Position numbers and translations under genes: made by a program
Shown: piece by piece, positions 30,407-38,007 of the stretch
How positions within the stretch are numbered: position 1 is the first letter of the stretch
Layout: the number at the start of each line of letters is the position of its first letter
NCBI GenBank assembly: GCA_030428885.1
Contig: JAUIEJ010000010.1
Coordinates: 1-64,000 of the forward strand
DNA: 64,000 nucleotides
From: Gemmatimonadota bacterium
GTDB lineage: Bacteria > Gemmatimonadota > Gemmatimonadetes > Longimicrobiales > Gaopeijiaceae
Direction: 5' to 3'
The notes under the pieces: generated by a model
The model's input: only the letters and a program-made list of their open reading frames with translations
Told to the model about the DNA's origin: nothing
Database searches by the model: none

Positions 30407-31465
30407 ATGGCTGACGTGGGCACCGCAGGTCGTCGCAGCGCCCCCGCAGGGTCCGGGAGCGGAATCCGGACCGCCGCCCCGGGCGTGGCCGGAGTCGTGG
30501 GACTGGTTCTCGCGGCCTGCAGCGGACCGGCGCCCATTCCCCCGGGTGTCACCGCCGTGGCCCCGGGGCCGGAGGGCCGGGGGTGGTTGCTGGGCACGGT
30601 GGACGCCCCCCGGGCCGCCGCCGTCTTCCGCGGCCGTCTCTTCGTGGTCCACGGCGAGGGCACGACCCTCCTCACCGAGGTGGTGCCGTCGGCCGACGGC
30701 GGCCCGCCCCGCCTCGTGGACCGGGGCGTGGTGGACCCCGACGCCGGCGCCCGGACCGTGGAGGCCGGGCCCGACGGGCTGTACGTCCTGTCGGAGCTGC
30801 GCCGGGAGGTCCGTCGGATCGACCCGGACGCCGCCCCGGTGGAGGCCGTGGCCCTGGCCCGGCGCGACCGGCTCGTGGCCTTCGACGTCCGGCCCGACGG
30901 CTCCCTGGTCTCCCACCGGGGCGACGACAACGTGGGCTTCGCCCTGGAGGTGCGGGATCGGGGGCGGGACGGCTTCGGCCGACCCCGGCCCTGGGGGCAC
31001 CTGCCGGCGGACCGGTCCATCGTCCGGATCAACCGGGGCGGCGGCGGCACCGCCGAGTTCGCCCACACGGCGGTGGACGGCCTGGGCCGGGTGCACGCCT
31101 ACTTCAATCACACGGGCGAGTTCGTCCAGTTCGACCCCGAGGGCGACCCCCTGCGCATCGGCCGGCTCCCGGCCCCGGTGGAGGACGCCGGCGTGCGGTC
31201 GGCCCGGCCGGCGTACGGCGAGGCGGGCCGGGCCATTCTCAACGGCCTCGAGGCCACCTGCGACGACGGGCTCGTGGCCTCGGTGGGCGACGGGGAGCAG
31301 ACGGTGGTGTGGTTGGACGCCGACGACTACGCAGTGGAGCGGGAGGCCCGCCTCGACCTTCCCATGGCGCCCCGGGCCCGGTGGGTCGGGTGCGGCCCGT
31401 GGCTGCTGGGCGTGGACCCGGGCGCCGGCGCGGCGGTGCTGGTGGAGCTCGACGCCGCGGGCTGA
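30407..31465 (+). CDS. Beta-propeller-like lipoprotein
   Basis: 352 residues from ATG 30407. A rather long n-region precedes the hydrophobic stretch VAGVVGLVLAAC, with lipobox L-A-A-C (Cys38). The mature part reads as short beta blades: RGRLFVVHGEGTTLLTEV, VEAGPDGLYVLSELRREVRR, LVAFDVRPDGSLVSHRGDD, AVDGLGRVHAYFNHTGEFVQ, and VSVGDGEQTVVWLDADD-like strands near the end. That layout suggests a six- to seven-bladed propeller, as in 6-bladed SMP/NHL-like proteins. No catalytic residues can be named. It is divergent from the Vps10-like gene. Confidence 0.65.
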   Translation: MADVGTAGRRSAPAGSGSGIRTAAPGVAGVVGLVLAACSGPAPIPPGVTAVAPGPEGRGWLLGTVDAPRAAAVFRGRLFVVHGEGTTLLTEVVPSADGGPPRLVDRGVVDPDAGARTVEAGPDGLYVLSELRREVRRIDPDAAPVEAVALARRDRLVAFDVRPDGSLVSHRGDDNVGFALEVRDRGRDGFGRPRPWGHLPADRSIVRINRGGGGTAEFAHTAVDGLGRVHAYFNHTGEFVQFDPEGDPLRIGRLPAPVEDAGVRSARPAYGEAGRAILNGLEATCDDGLVASVGDGEQTVVWLDADDYAVEREARLDLPMAPRARWVGCGPWLLGVDPGAGAAVLVELDAAG

Positions 31466-31817
31466 GGCCGGCCGCCGTCCGAACCCCGCCCACGGAGGCG
31501 CGGCCGCCTTTCCGAACCCGCCCACGAGGCGCGGCCGCCCTCGGGGCGCCTTTCCGAACCGCGCCAACTCTCCACCAGGTCGCGGAATGAGGCGGGTTGG
31601 AGAGTTGGGGCGGCCAGGCCGCATCAAGTCGCCCCGACGGCTTCGCGCGGTGGAGGCCGTGGAGAGTTGAGGTGCCCTGGCGCCCCCAAACCGACACTCC
31701 GCGCTTCGAGGGCCCGTCGTGGAGACTTGGGGGGGCTCGGGCGGGCGCGGACCTGGTCGGGGCTCGGGCGGGCGCGGACCTGGTCGGGGCTCGGGCGGGC
31801 GCGGACCTGGTCGCGCC
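31466..31817. repeat. Intergenic repeat tract, locus 3 (degenerate element plus minisatellite)
   Basis: A 352 bp gap with three parts. At 31475-31570, three TTCCGAACC boxes lie in ~33 bp direct repeats (CCGAACCCGCCCACGAGGCG). At ~31590-31730, a decayed single copy of the element of loci 1 and 2 keeps GCGGCCAGGCCGCATCAAGT and GGCGCCCCCAAACCGACA, but its hairpin is broken. At 31734-31814, GGCTCGGGCGGGCGCGGACC plus TGGTCGG (27 bp) is repeated three times. The frames through it are spurious. Confidence 0.8.
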
Positions 31818-33116
31818 TCAGGCCCGGGGCGGCTCGTGGGGCGGCGGCGCCAGCCGTTCCTTCTCGATGGGCAGGATGAGGCGGACCGCCCGCTCGTAGA
31901 AAACGTAGTTCCAGGCCCAGTTCACGAGCACCAGGACCCGGTTCCGGAAGCCCACGAGTTTGGCCACGTGGATCAGAGCCCACAGGATCCATGCCGGGAA
32001 GCCCTTGAAGCGGCGGCCGAAGACGTGGGCCACGGCGTGGTTGCGCCCGATGACGGCCAGCATCCCCGGATCCTGGTAGACGAAGGCCGGCACGTCGCCG
32101 CCCGAGAGGAAGGCCTTCAGGGCCGTGACCAGGTGCTCGCCCTGCTGCACCGCCACCGGGGCCACCTGGGGCAGCGGTTCGCCGTCGTCGCCCAGAGCCC
32201 GGGCCAGATCGCCGGCCACGAACACCTCGGGCCGCCCCGGTACCTGGAGGGTGGGCTCCACCACGACCCGGCCGCTCCGTCCCGTCTCCAGTCCCCAGGA
32301 CCGCACCGCGGGATCGCCCTGGATGCCGGCCGTCCACACTACGGTCTCGGAGTCGAGGGTCGAGCCGTCGGCCAGGTCCACTCCGTCGGCCCGAATGCGG
32401 GTCACCAGGGTGTCGAGGCGCACGTCCACCCTGCGGGACTCCAGGCGTTCCCGGGCGTAGCGCCCCAGTTCCTCGTCCATGGCTCCCAGCAGGCGATCCG
32501 CCCCCTCCAGGAGGACGATGCGCACCTCGTCCCGCGGAATGATGGGGTAGTCCTTCAACAGGGGACCGTGGATCAACTCGGCCAACGCCCCGGCGTATTC
32601 CACCCCGGTGGGTCCGCCCCCCACGATGACGAAGGTGAGGAGGGCGCGCCGGCGGTGGGGATCGGGCTCGAACGACGCGGTCTCGAACCGGGACAACACC
32701 TCCCGGCGAAGGGGGAGGGCGTGGTCCATGTCCCGGAGAGCGAAGGCGTGCTCTTCGGCCCCCTCCACGCCGAAGTAGGCCGGCACGCTGCCCATGGCCA
32801 GGATCAGGGCGTCGTAGGGAACGGCCCCGGCACTGGTCACGACGGTGCGCTCGTCCAGGTCCACCCGCTCCACGTCGGCCATGCGGAACCGGACGCACCC
32901 CTCCCGCAGGATCGAGCGCACCGGATAGGCGATGTCGGTGGGCCCCAGCTCGGCGGCCGCCACCTGGTAGAGCAGCGGGTAGAAGGTGTGGAAGTTGTTC
33001 CGGTCCAGGAGGGTCACGTCCAGGTCGTCACGGGCGAGTCCCTGGGCCGCCCACAGCCCGGCGAACCCCGCGCCCACGATGACGATCCGGGGCGGATCGG
33101 CGCCGACGCCGGTCAC
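31818..33116 (-). CDS. ndh: Type II NADH:quinone oxidoreductase (NDH-2)
   Basis: 432 residues. FAD-binding start IVIVGAGFAGLWAAQGLA, then LLDRNNFHTFYPLLYQVA, the mark of NDH-2. NADH site FVIVGGGPTGVEYAGALAE with GA(DR) after it; second FAD contact VFVAGDLARALG; quinone-site region APVAVQQGEHL. The C-terminus (FPAWILWALIHVAKLVGFRN) is the amphipathic membrane-docking helix. The enzyme passes electrons from NADH to quinone without pumping protons. GTG start; it lies 1 bp after the MoeB-type gene on the same strand, so both are co-transcribed. Confidence 0.9.
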   Translation of the reverse strand: MTGVGADPPRIVIVGAGFAGLWAAQGLARDDLDVTLLDRNNFHTFYPLLYQVAAAELGPTDIAYPVRSILREGCVRFRMADVERVDLDERTVVTSAGAVPYDALILAMGSVPAYFGVEGAEEHAFALRDMDHALPLRREVLSRFETASFEPDPHRRRALLTFVIVGGGPTGVEYAGALAELIHGPLLKDYPIIPRDEVRIVLLEGADRLLGAMDEELGRYARERLESRRVDVRLDTLVTRIRADGVDLADGSTLDSETVVWTAGIQGDPAVRSWGLETGRSGRVVVEPTLQVPGRPEVFVAGDLARALGDDGEPLPQVAPVAVQQGEHLVTALKAFLSGGDVPAFVYQDPGMLAVIGRNHAVAHVFGRRFKGFPAWILWALIHVAKLVGFRNRVLVLVNWAWNYVFYERAVRLILPIEKERLAPPPHEPPRA

Positions 33117-33117
33117 C

Positions 33118-34281
33118 TCAGAGCACCGTCAGCGACGGGTCCACGTCCCGGACCCAGCTCTGGAGCCCGCCCCGCAGATGGGCCACCTCGGCGAAGCCCG
33201 CGGCCCGGAGATGGGCCGCCGCGCCGGCGCTTCGGGCCCCCACCGAACACACCAGCACCAGATCCCGCTCCCGGGGCAGCACCTCGGGGGCGTCGCCCAG
33301 GGCGTCCAGGGGGAGATGGAGGGCCCCCAGGGCGGCCAGATTGCCCGCGTCCCACTCCCATCGCTCCCGGACGTCCACCACCAGGGGCGGGCGGGACGAG
33401 GCCAGGCGTCGGCTCAGTTCGTCGGCCTCGACCTCCCTGGGGAGGGCTCCGTCGGGCCCGGGCTCCAGGGGCCGTCCGTCGGCCCCCACGCCGCAGAAGA
33501 ACTCGTAGTCCACCAGTTCGGTGATGGTGGGCTCATCGCCGCACACGGGGCAGTCGGGCGCCCGGGGAACGGTGATCTCCCGCCACGTGCTTCCCAGGGC
33601 GTCGAAGAGCAGGAGGCGGCCCGCCAGGGAGTCCCCCACTCCCAGCACGTACTTGAGCGCCTCCAGGGCCTGCATCGACCCCACCACGCCGGGAAGGGCG
33701 CCGAACACGCCGGCATCGGAGCACGACGGCACCATGCCCGGAGGGGGCGGCTCCCGGAAGAGGCAGCGGTAGCAGGGGCCATCGGGGGTGGCGAAGAGGG
33801 ACACCTGGCCGTCCCAGCGCAGGATGGCGCCGTACACGAAGGGAACGCCGGCGAAGACGCAGGCGTCGTTGACCAGGTAGCGGGTGGGAAAGTTGTCGGA
33901 CCCGTCCACCACCAGATCGTAGGCCCCCACCACCTCCCGGGCGTTGGTGCGGTCGAGGCGGACCCGGTGGGTCACCACCTCGACGTGGGGGTTCAGGTCC
34001 CGGAGTCGCTCGGCCGCGGATTCGACCTTGGGGCGTCCCAGGTCGGACGTGCCGTGGACGACCTGGCGCTGGAGGTTGGTGGCGTCCACTTCGTCGGCAT
34101 CGGCGAGGCCGAGGGTGCCCACCCCGGCCGCGGCCAGGTAGAGGGCCGCAGGGGATCCCAGCCCCCCCGCGCCGACGACGAGAATCCGGGCCTCCCGGAG
34201 ACGCGCCTGTCCCTCGAGACCCACATCGCGGAGGGCGAGATGGCGCGCGTAGCGGACGAGTTCATCCCGGGAGAGGGCCAT
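33118..34281 (-). CDS. moeB: MoeB/ThiF-type adenylyltransferase with C-terminal rhodanese domain
   Basis: 387 residues. E1-like domain 1-250: LVVGAGGLGSPAALYLAAAG (ATP loop), DADEVDATNLQRQ, the catalytic-site stretch VDGSDNFPTRYLVND, and two zinc Cys pairs (CYRC, CPVCG). The rhodanese domain (~285-387) has VVDVRERWEWDAGN and active-site loop CSVGARSAG with the Cys present. This is the MOCS3/MoeZR layout: it adenylates the C-terminal glycine of a ubiquitin-like sulfur carrier (MoaD, ThiS or CysO) and can load sulfur by itself. Which carrier it serves is not shown; none is encoded nearby. Followed 1 bp later by ndh. Confidence 0.9.
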   Translation of the reverse strand: MALSRDELVRYARHLALRDVGLEGQARLREARILVVGAGGLGSPAALYLAAAGVGTLGLADADEVDATNLQRQVVHGTSDLGRPKVESAAERLRDLNPHVEVVTHRVRLDRTNAREVVGAYDLVVDGSDNFPTRYLVNDACVFAGVPFVYGAILRWDGQVSLFATPDGPCYRCLFREPPPPGMVPSCSDAGVFGALPGVVGSMQALEALKYVLGVGDSLAGRLLLFDALGSTWREITVPRAPDCPVCGDEPTITELVDYEFFCGVGADGRPLEPGPDGALPREVEADELSRRLASSRPPLVVDVRERWEWDAGNLAALGALHLPLDALGDAPEVLPRERDLVLVCSVGARSAGAAAHLRAAGFAEVAHLRGGLQSWVRDVDPSLTVL

Positions 34282-34321
34282 GGGGGCCTAGCACCCCGCC
34301 CCCCTTCCGGGGTTCCGGCGC

Positions 34322-34807
34322 TCACGCCTCGGCCTCCCGGAACAGTTGGTTCAGCAGCTCCCGGTGGCTCCACCCCAGGTAGCCCAGGGTGGCGATGGCC
34401 CCGGTGATGGAACCCAGGAGCACCTCGGGCCACCGGAGGGCGTGGAGGAACTCCACCGTGACGGCGCCGAAGAAGATGGGCACCCATCCCCCCACGGCCA
34501 CCACGAAGAAGAGGAGTCCCATACCCAGGGCGTGATCGAGCTCGGCCCGGAAGGCCAGGAACGCCATGGCCACGCCCAGGGCCAGGGTCACCAGGAGGTG
34601 CAGCCCGTTGAACGCCAGGATGGCCGCCCAGGGCTCCACCGGGTCCATCCGCCCGGCCAGGAGCGCCTCGCCCAGGAGGCTGGGCGTGTGCACCGGCGAC
34701 AGCCCCTGGCTGACGTTGAGCACCACGAAGACCGCCGCCACCGCCACGTACCCCAGGAGACCGGCGATGAGGCCTTCTCGAACGAACGGGGCTCGATGCG
34801 CGGGCAT
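34322..34807 (-). CDS. Four-helix integral membrane protein of unknown function
   Basis: 161 residues, four hydrophobic helices: GLIAGLLGYVAVAAVFVVLN, AAILAFNGLHLLVTLALGVA, ALGMGLLFFVVAVGGWVPIF, and WPEVLLGSITGAIATLGYLG. Between helices 1 and 2 is PVHTPSLLGEALLAG; near the end a cytoplasmic basic tail. Similar small proteins are found in Gemmatimonadota next to metal or respiratory genes, but I cannot name a family. It may lead the transcript of moeB and ndh (40 bp gap) and is divergent from blaI. Confidence 0.65.
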   Translation of the reverse strand: MPAHRAPFVREGLIAGLLGYVAVAAVFVVLNVSQGLSPVHTPSLLGEALLAGRMDPVEPWAAILAFNGLHLLVTLALGVAMAFLAFRAELDHALGMGLLFFVVAVGGWVPIFFGAVTVEFLHALRWPEVLLGSITGAIATLGYLGWSHRELLNQLFREAEA

Positions 34808-34961
34808 GGCGGACCTCCTGGGGCGAAGGGGACGACGTCTCCGGACGGGGCGCGCCGGCGCGGAGGGCCTCGTCCACCTTCATCATGCCCGCCCCGCGCC
34901 CCACCCGCCGTGGGGGAGCCCCCCGCAGAGGCTGTGGGAGATCTTCCCCGAACGCCTGCCC

Positions 34962-34990
34962 TTGCGCGAGTACGAAAGACTTCGTAAATA
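34962..34990 (+). promoter_or_regulatory. blaI promoter with overlapping BlaI operator
   Basis: TTGCGC (34962-34967), 17 bp, TAAATA (34985-34990) make a sound sigma-70-type promoter. Between them lies TACGAA-AGAC-TTCGTA (34971-34986), a perfect dyad of the BlaI/MecI operator type that overlaps the -10 box. The predicted start (about 34997) is at the ATG itself (34998), so the mRNA may be leaderless. Confidence 0.7.
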
Positions 34991-34997
34991 GGATCCC

Positions 34998-35405
34998 ATG
35001 ACGAACCCCACCGACTTCACCGACCGGGAACTGGACATCATGGGCGTGTTGTGGCGCCTGGGCTCGGGCACCGTGGCCGACGTACAGGACGGCCTGGACC
35101 GCCCCGTGGGCTACACGACGGTGCTCAAGCAGCTCCAGATCCTCGAAGAGAAGGGCGCGGTGCGCCACGAGCGCCAGGGCCGCGCCTACCGCTACCACCC
35201 CGTGACCGAGGCCCAGGAGACGGGAGGCAACGCCCTGCGGCGCCTGCTGGACACGGTCTTCGACGGATCGGCCGAGATGGCCCTGGCCCGGCTGGTGTCG
35301 GAGGCGCCGCCCGACGCCCGGGAGATCGCCCGCATGCGGGCCATCCTGGACGAACTGGACGCCGACGCCGGTGAGAGTGAGGGCGACGACGAGGAGGAGG
35401 CTTGA
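34998..35405 (+). CDS. blaI: BlaI/MecI/CopY-family repressor
   Basis: 135 residues. Winged helix FTDRELDIMGVLWRLGSGTV, DVQDGLDRPVGYTTVLKQLQ, LEEKGAVRHERQGRAYRYHP, followed by dimer helices. This is the repressor half of a BlaI/BlaR1 pair: it holds the promoter closed until the M56 peptidase signals. The acidic C-terminus (ESEGDDEEEA) is longer than usual. The stop overlaps the M56 start (TTGA). Confidence 0.92.
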   Translation: MTNPTDFTDRELDIMGVLWRLGSGTVADVQDGLDRPVGYTTVLKQLQILEEKGAVRHERQGRAYRYHPVTEAQETGGNALRRLLDTVFDGSAEMALARLVSEAPPDAREIARMRAILDELDADAGESEGDDEEEA

Positions 35406-36754
35406 GCGTTCTCCACCTGCTTCACGCCGTGGTGGTGGGCGGCCTCCTCTCCGGAGCCGCGGCCCTGATCGAAGGCGCCCTGCGGGGTGCCGAGCGCCCG
35501 GCGCGGTTCGTCTGGCTCCTGGCCCTGGCCGGCACCGTGTCGGCCCCGTGGTGGGGCCCCCGCCTCTCGTCGGAGGTGGTGACGCTCCCGGCGGCGACGT
35601 CGGCGGCCGTGCCGGTCATGGAGGCCGCCCCGGCCCCGGCGGGCCCGTCCGTCATGGCCCGGGTGGGAGGGCTGCTGGCGACGCCCGTGCCGGCCCTTCC
35701 GTGGCTGTGGCTGGCGCTGGGTGGGGTGGGGATCGCGGTGGTGGGAGGGGGACTGGTGCGGTTGGAGCGACGGGCCGCCCGGTGGCCCCGGACCCGCATC
35801 GACGGGGAGGAGGTGTCGGTCTCCCGGGACTTCGGGCCGGCGCTGGTGGGGTTGGTGCACCCCCGCACCGTGGTGCCCCGCTGGGCCTTCGGGCTGGCTC
35901 GCCGGGAACTGGGGCTGATCCTGCGGCACGAGCGGGCCCACCGGGCGGCGGGCGACGGCCCGACGCTGGCGGCGGGACTCCTCACGGCCGCGGCGTGCCC
36001 GTGGAATCCGGTGGTGTGGTGGCAGTTCCGCCGCCTGCGCGATGCGGTGGAACTGGATTGTGATCGACGACTGCTGCGGGGCGGCGTGTCCGCCCCCGCG
36101 TATGCCCGCGTACTCGTACTGGTCCGCCTGCGGGCCGCCGCCCCCGGCGGCGCCACGGCGGCCCTGGTGGAATCGAAATCATCCCTGGAGCGGAGGTTGA
36201 AGACGATGCGTGCGTTTCCCTGGACCCGACGGAAGGTGGCCCTGAGCGGCGCCGTGGCCCTGGGCCTGGTGGCCGTGGCCTGTGAGACCCCGGCACCCTC
36301 GCAGGTGGAAGTGGAGACGGCCGAGGCCGAGGCCGCGGAGGCCGAGCTGGTCCTGGAGGCTCGGGAGACCGCCGCCGGCGTGCTTCGGCGCATGCCCGGG
36401 GGTGCCCCCGAGGGTCCCCTCATCGTGGTGGACGGAGTGATCATGCAGGAGGCGGTGCTGGCCGACCTCGCCGCCTACGACATCGAGCGCATCGAGGTCG
36501 TCAAAGGCGAAGCCGCCCGGAAACTCTACGGCGAGCGGGCGGCCCACGGGGTGGTGAACATCACCACGAAGGAAGGCCAGGGCGGCGAGGTGGTGGAGGT
36601 GCGGGAGATCCCGGTGGCGGAGTACGAGGAGGTGACGGTGTACGGGTCGTCGGTCCGGCTCCACCCCCTGGAGGAGGAACTCCAGGCCGAGGAGCGCGGC
36701 GGCACCTTCACCGTCACCGAGGTGAAGGCCGAGCCCCGGCGCGGAGGGAACTGA
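35402..36754 (+). CDS. M56/BlaR1-type membrane peptidase with TonB-plug-like C-terminus
   Basis: 450 residues; TTG start overlapping blaI. Membrane helices near 8-25, 35-50 and 100-120; zinc motif HERAH in LGLILRHERAHRAAGDG, and the third ligand region AVELDCDRRLL. One more helix at ~283-300 (VALSGAVALGLVAVAC). Instead of the penicillin-sensor domain of BlaR1, the periplasmic tail has GPLIVVDGVIM, LAAYDIERIEVVKGEAARKL, YGERAAHGVVNITTKEG, the signature of a TonB-dependent receptor plug. A class of M56 proteins in Gemmatimonadota and Bacteroidota carries such tails. The signal it senses is unknown; an antibiotic role is not implied. Confidence 0.88.
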   Translation: MSVLHLLHAVVVGGLLSGAAALIEGALRGAERPARFVWLLALAGTVSAPWWGPRLSSEVVTLPAATSAAVPVMEAAPAPAGPSVMARVGGLLATPVPALPWLWLALGGVGIAVVGGGLVRLERRAARWPRTRIDGEEVSVSRDFGPALVGLVHPRTVVPRWAFGLARRELGLILRHERAHRAAGDGPTLAAGLLTAAACPWNPVVWWQFRRLRDAVELDCDRRLLRGGVSAPAYARVLVLVRLRAAAPGGATAALVESKSSLERRLKTMRAFPWTRRKVALSGAVALGLVAVACETPAPSQVEVETAEAEAAEAELVLEARETAAGVLRRMPGGAPEGPLIVVDGVIMQEAVLADLAAYDIERIEVVKGEAARKLYGERAAHGVVNITTKEGQGGEVVEVREIPVAEYEEVTVYGSSVRLHPLEEELQAEERGGTFTVTEVKAEPRRGGN

Positions 36755-36780
36755 CGGCGGGAGTCCCGGCCCCCGCAGAT

Positions 36781-36818
36781 CCACGGCGCCCCCGCCTGCC
36801 CGGCGCGGGGCGCCGTGG
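36781..36818 (+). terminator. Strong hairpin after the blaI-M56 operon
   Basis: CCACGGCGCCCC (36781-36792) and GGGGCGCCGTGG (36807-36818) are perfectly complementary over 12 bp, with a 14 nt loop, 27 bp after the M56 stop. No U-tract. Confidence 0.55.
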
Positions 36819-36866
36819 TGCATCCGGGCCTCGCGGAAGGCGCCCGTGGGGCGGTACCATCGTCCC

Positions 36867-38000
36867 ATGCCCCCCCCGCCCTCCCCCACCGCCCGCATGC
36901 GCCGCACCTGGCGCTACGCCCGCCACTGGGGCGCCGGCGGGCCCCCGGTGGACGAGCGGGAGGTCTCGGTGGACCGGGGCGACCGCACGGTGCCCGCGTC
37001 GGTCTTCCGGCGGCCGGGAGCCCCGCCGCCCACGACGGCGTGGATCGTCCTCCACGGGATCACCCGCCCCGGACGCGTCCACCCCTCCCTGTTGCGCTTC
37101 GCCCGCTCCCTGGCCAGCACCGGTACCGCGGTGGTGGTGCCCGAGGTGCCGGAGTGGATCGACCTCGACCTCGCCCCGGGACGCACGCTGCCCACGGTGA
37201 CGGGCACCCTGGACGTGGTGGAGCGGGACCTGGGCGTCCCCGGCGCCCGCACCGGCCTCATGGGCTTCTCGTTCGGGGCGCCCCAGGCCCTGGTGACGGC
37301 CGGGGACCCGACCCTGGCGGGGCGGTTGGGGGGGGTGGCGGGCTTCGGCGGCTACTGCGACCTGGAGCGCACCTTCCGCTTCCTGTTCAGCGGCGTCCAC
37401 GAGTGGGACGGCGTGACCCGCCGGCGGCGCCCCGATCCCTACGGCCGCTGGATCGTGGCCGCCAACTTCCTGGCCCGCATCGAGGGGTACGAGCACGCCG
37501 AACCCGTGGCCGACGCGCTCCGGCGTCTGGCCGAAGCCGCCGGCGAGCGGCAGGTCCCGTCGTGGGATCCGGTGCACGACCCGGTGAAGGCCCGCCTTCG
37601 GGACACCCTGACCCGCCCCGAACACCGGGCCCTCTTCGACCGGTTCGCCCCACCGGCCGACGAGGATCCGGTGTTCGACGACGACGAGGCCCGGGAGTGG
37701 GCGGCCCGGCTGGCGGAGGCGGGGCGCCGCACCCAACCCCTGGCCGATCCCCTGGAGCACATCGGGCGCCTTCCCGACGAGGTCCACCTGCTCCACGGAC
37801 GGGGCGACGATCTGATTCCCTTCACCGAAACGCTGCGGCTGGCCCGAGGGCTCGAGGCCCGCCAGGGCCGTCCGCTGCACACGGCCGTCACGGGGCTGTT
37901 CGCCCACTCCGCCGCCGACCGCCGCCGCCATCCCCTCCGGACGGCGGGCGAGGCGTTGCGGTTCGCCCGGACCCTCTCCCGGGTGCTGGGCGCGGTGTGA
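36867..38000 (+). CDS. Alpha/beta hydrolase
   Basis: 377 residues from ATG 36867 (an in-frame GTG at 36846 is an alternative). Oxyanion strand AWIVLHGITRPGR; nucleophile elbow GLMGFSFGAPQAL (G-x-S-x-G); acid region LLHGRGDDLIPF; catalytic His in GLFAHSAADRR. A long helical lid (about 190-290, rich in Asp and Arg) lies between elbow and acid. No signal peptide is seen, so it is probably cytoplasmic. Substrate unknown; an esterase or acyl-transfer role is possible. It converges on the HEAT gene, 7 bp between stops. Confidence 0.82.
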   Translation: MPPPPSPTARMRRTWRYARHWGAGGPPVDEREVSVDRGDRTVPASVFRRPGAPPPTTAWIVLHGITRPGRVHPSLLRFARSLASTGTAVVVPEVPEWIDLDLAPGRTLPTVTGTLDVVERDLGVPGARTGLMGFSFGAPQALVTAGDPTLAGRLGGVAGFGGYCDLERTFRFLFSGVHEWDGVTRRRRPDPYGRWIVAANFLARIEGYEHAEPVADALRRLAEAAGERQVPSWDPVHDPVKARLRDTLTRPEHRALFDRFAPPADEDPVFDDDEAREWAARLAEAGRRTQPLADPLEHIGRLPDEVHLLHGRGDDLIPFTETLRLARGLEARQGRPLHTAVTGLFAHSAADRRRHPLRTAGEALRFARTLSRVLGAV

Positions 38001-38007
38001 GGGGCGG

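Noticed and set aside
35402-36754. Calling the BlaI/M56 pair a beta-lactam resistance operon
   Set aside because: The sensor domain is not penicillin-binding and no beta-lactamase is adjacent.
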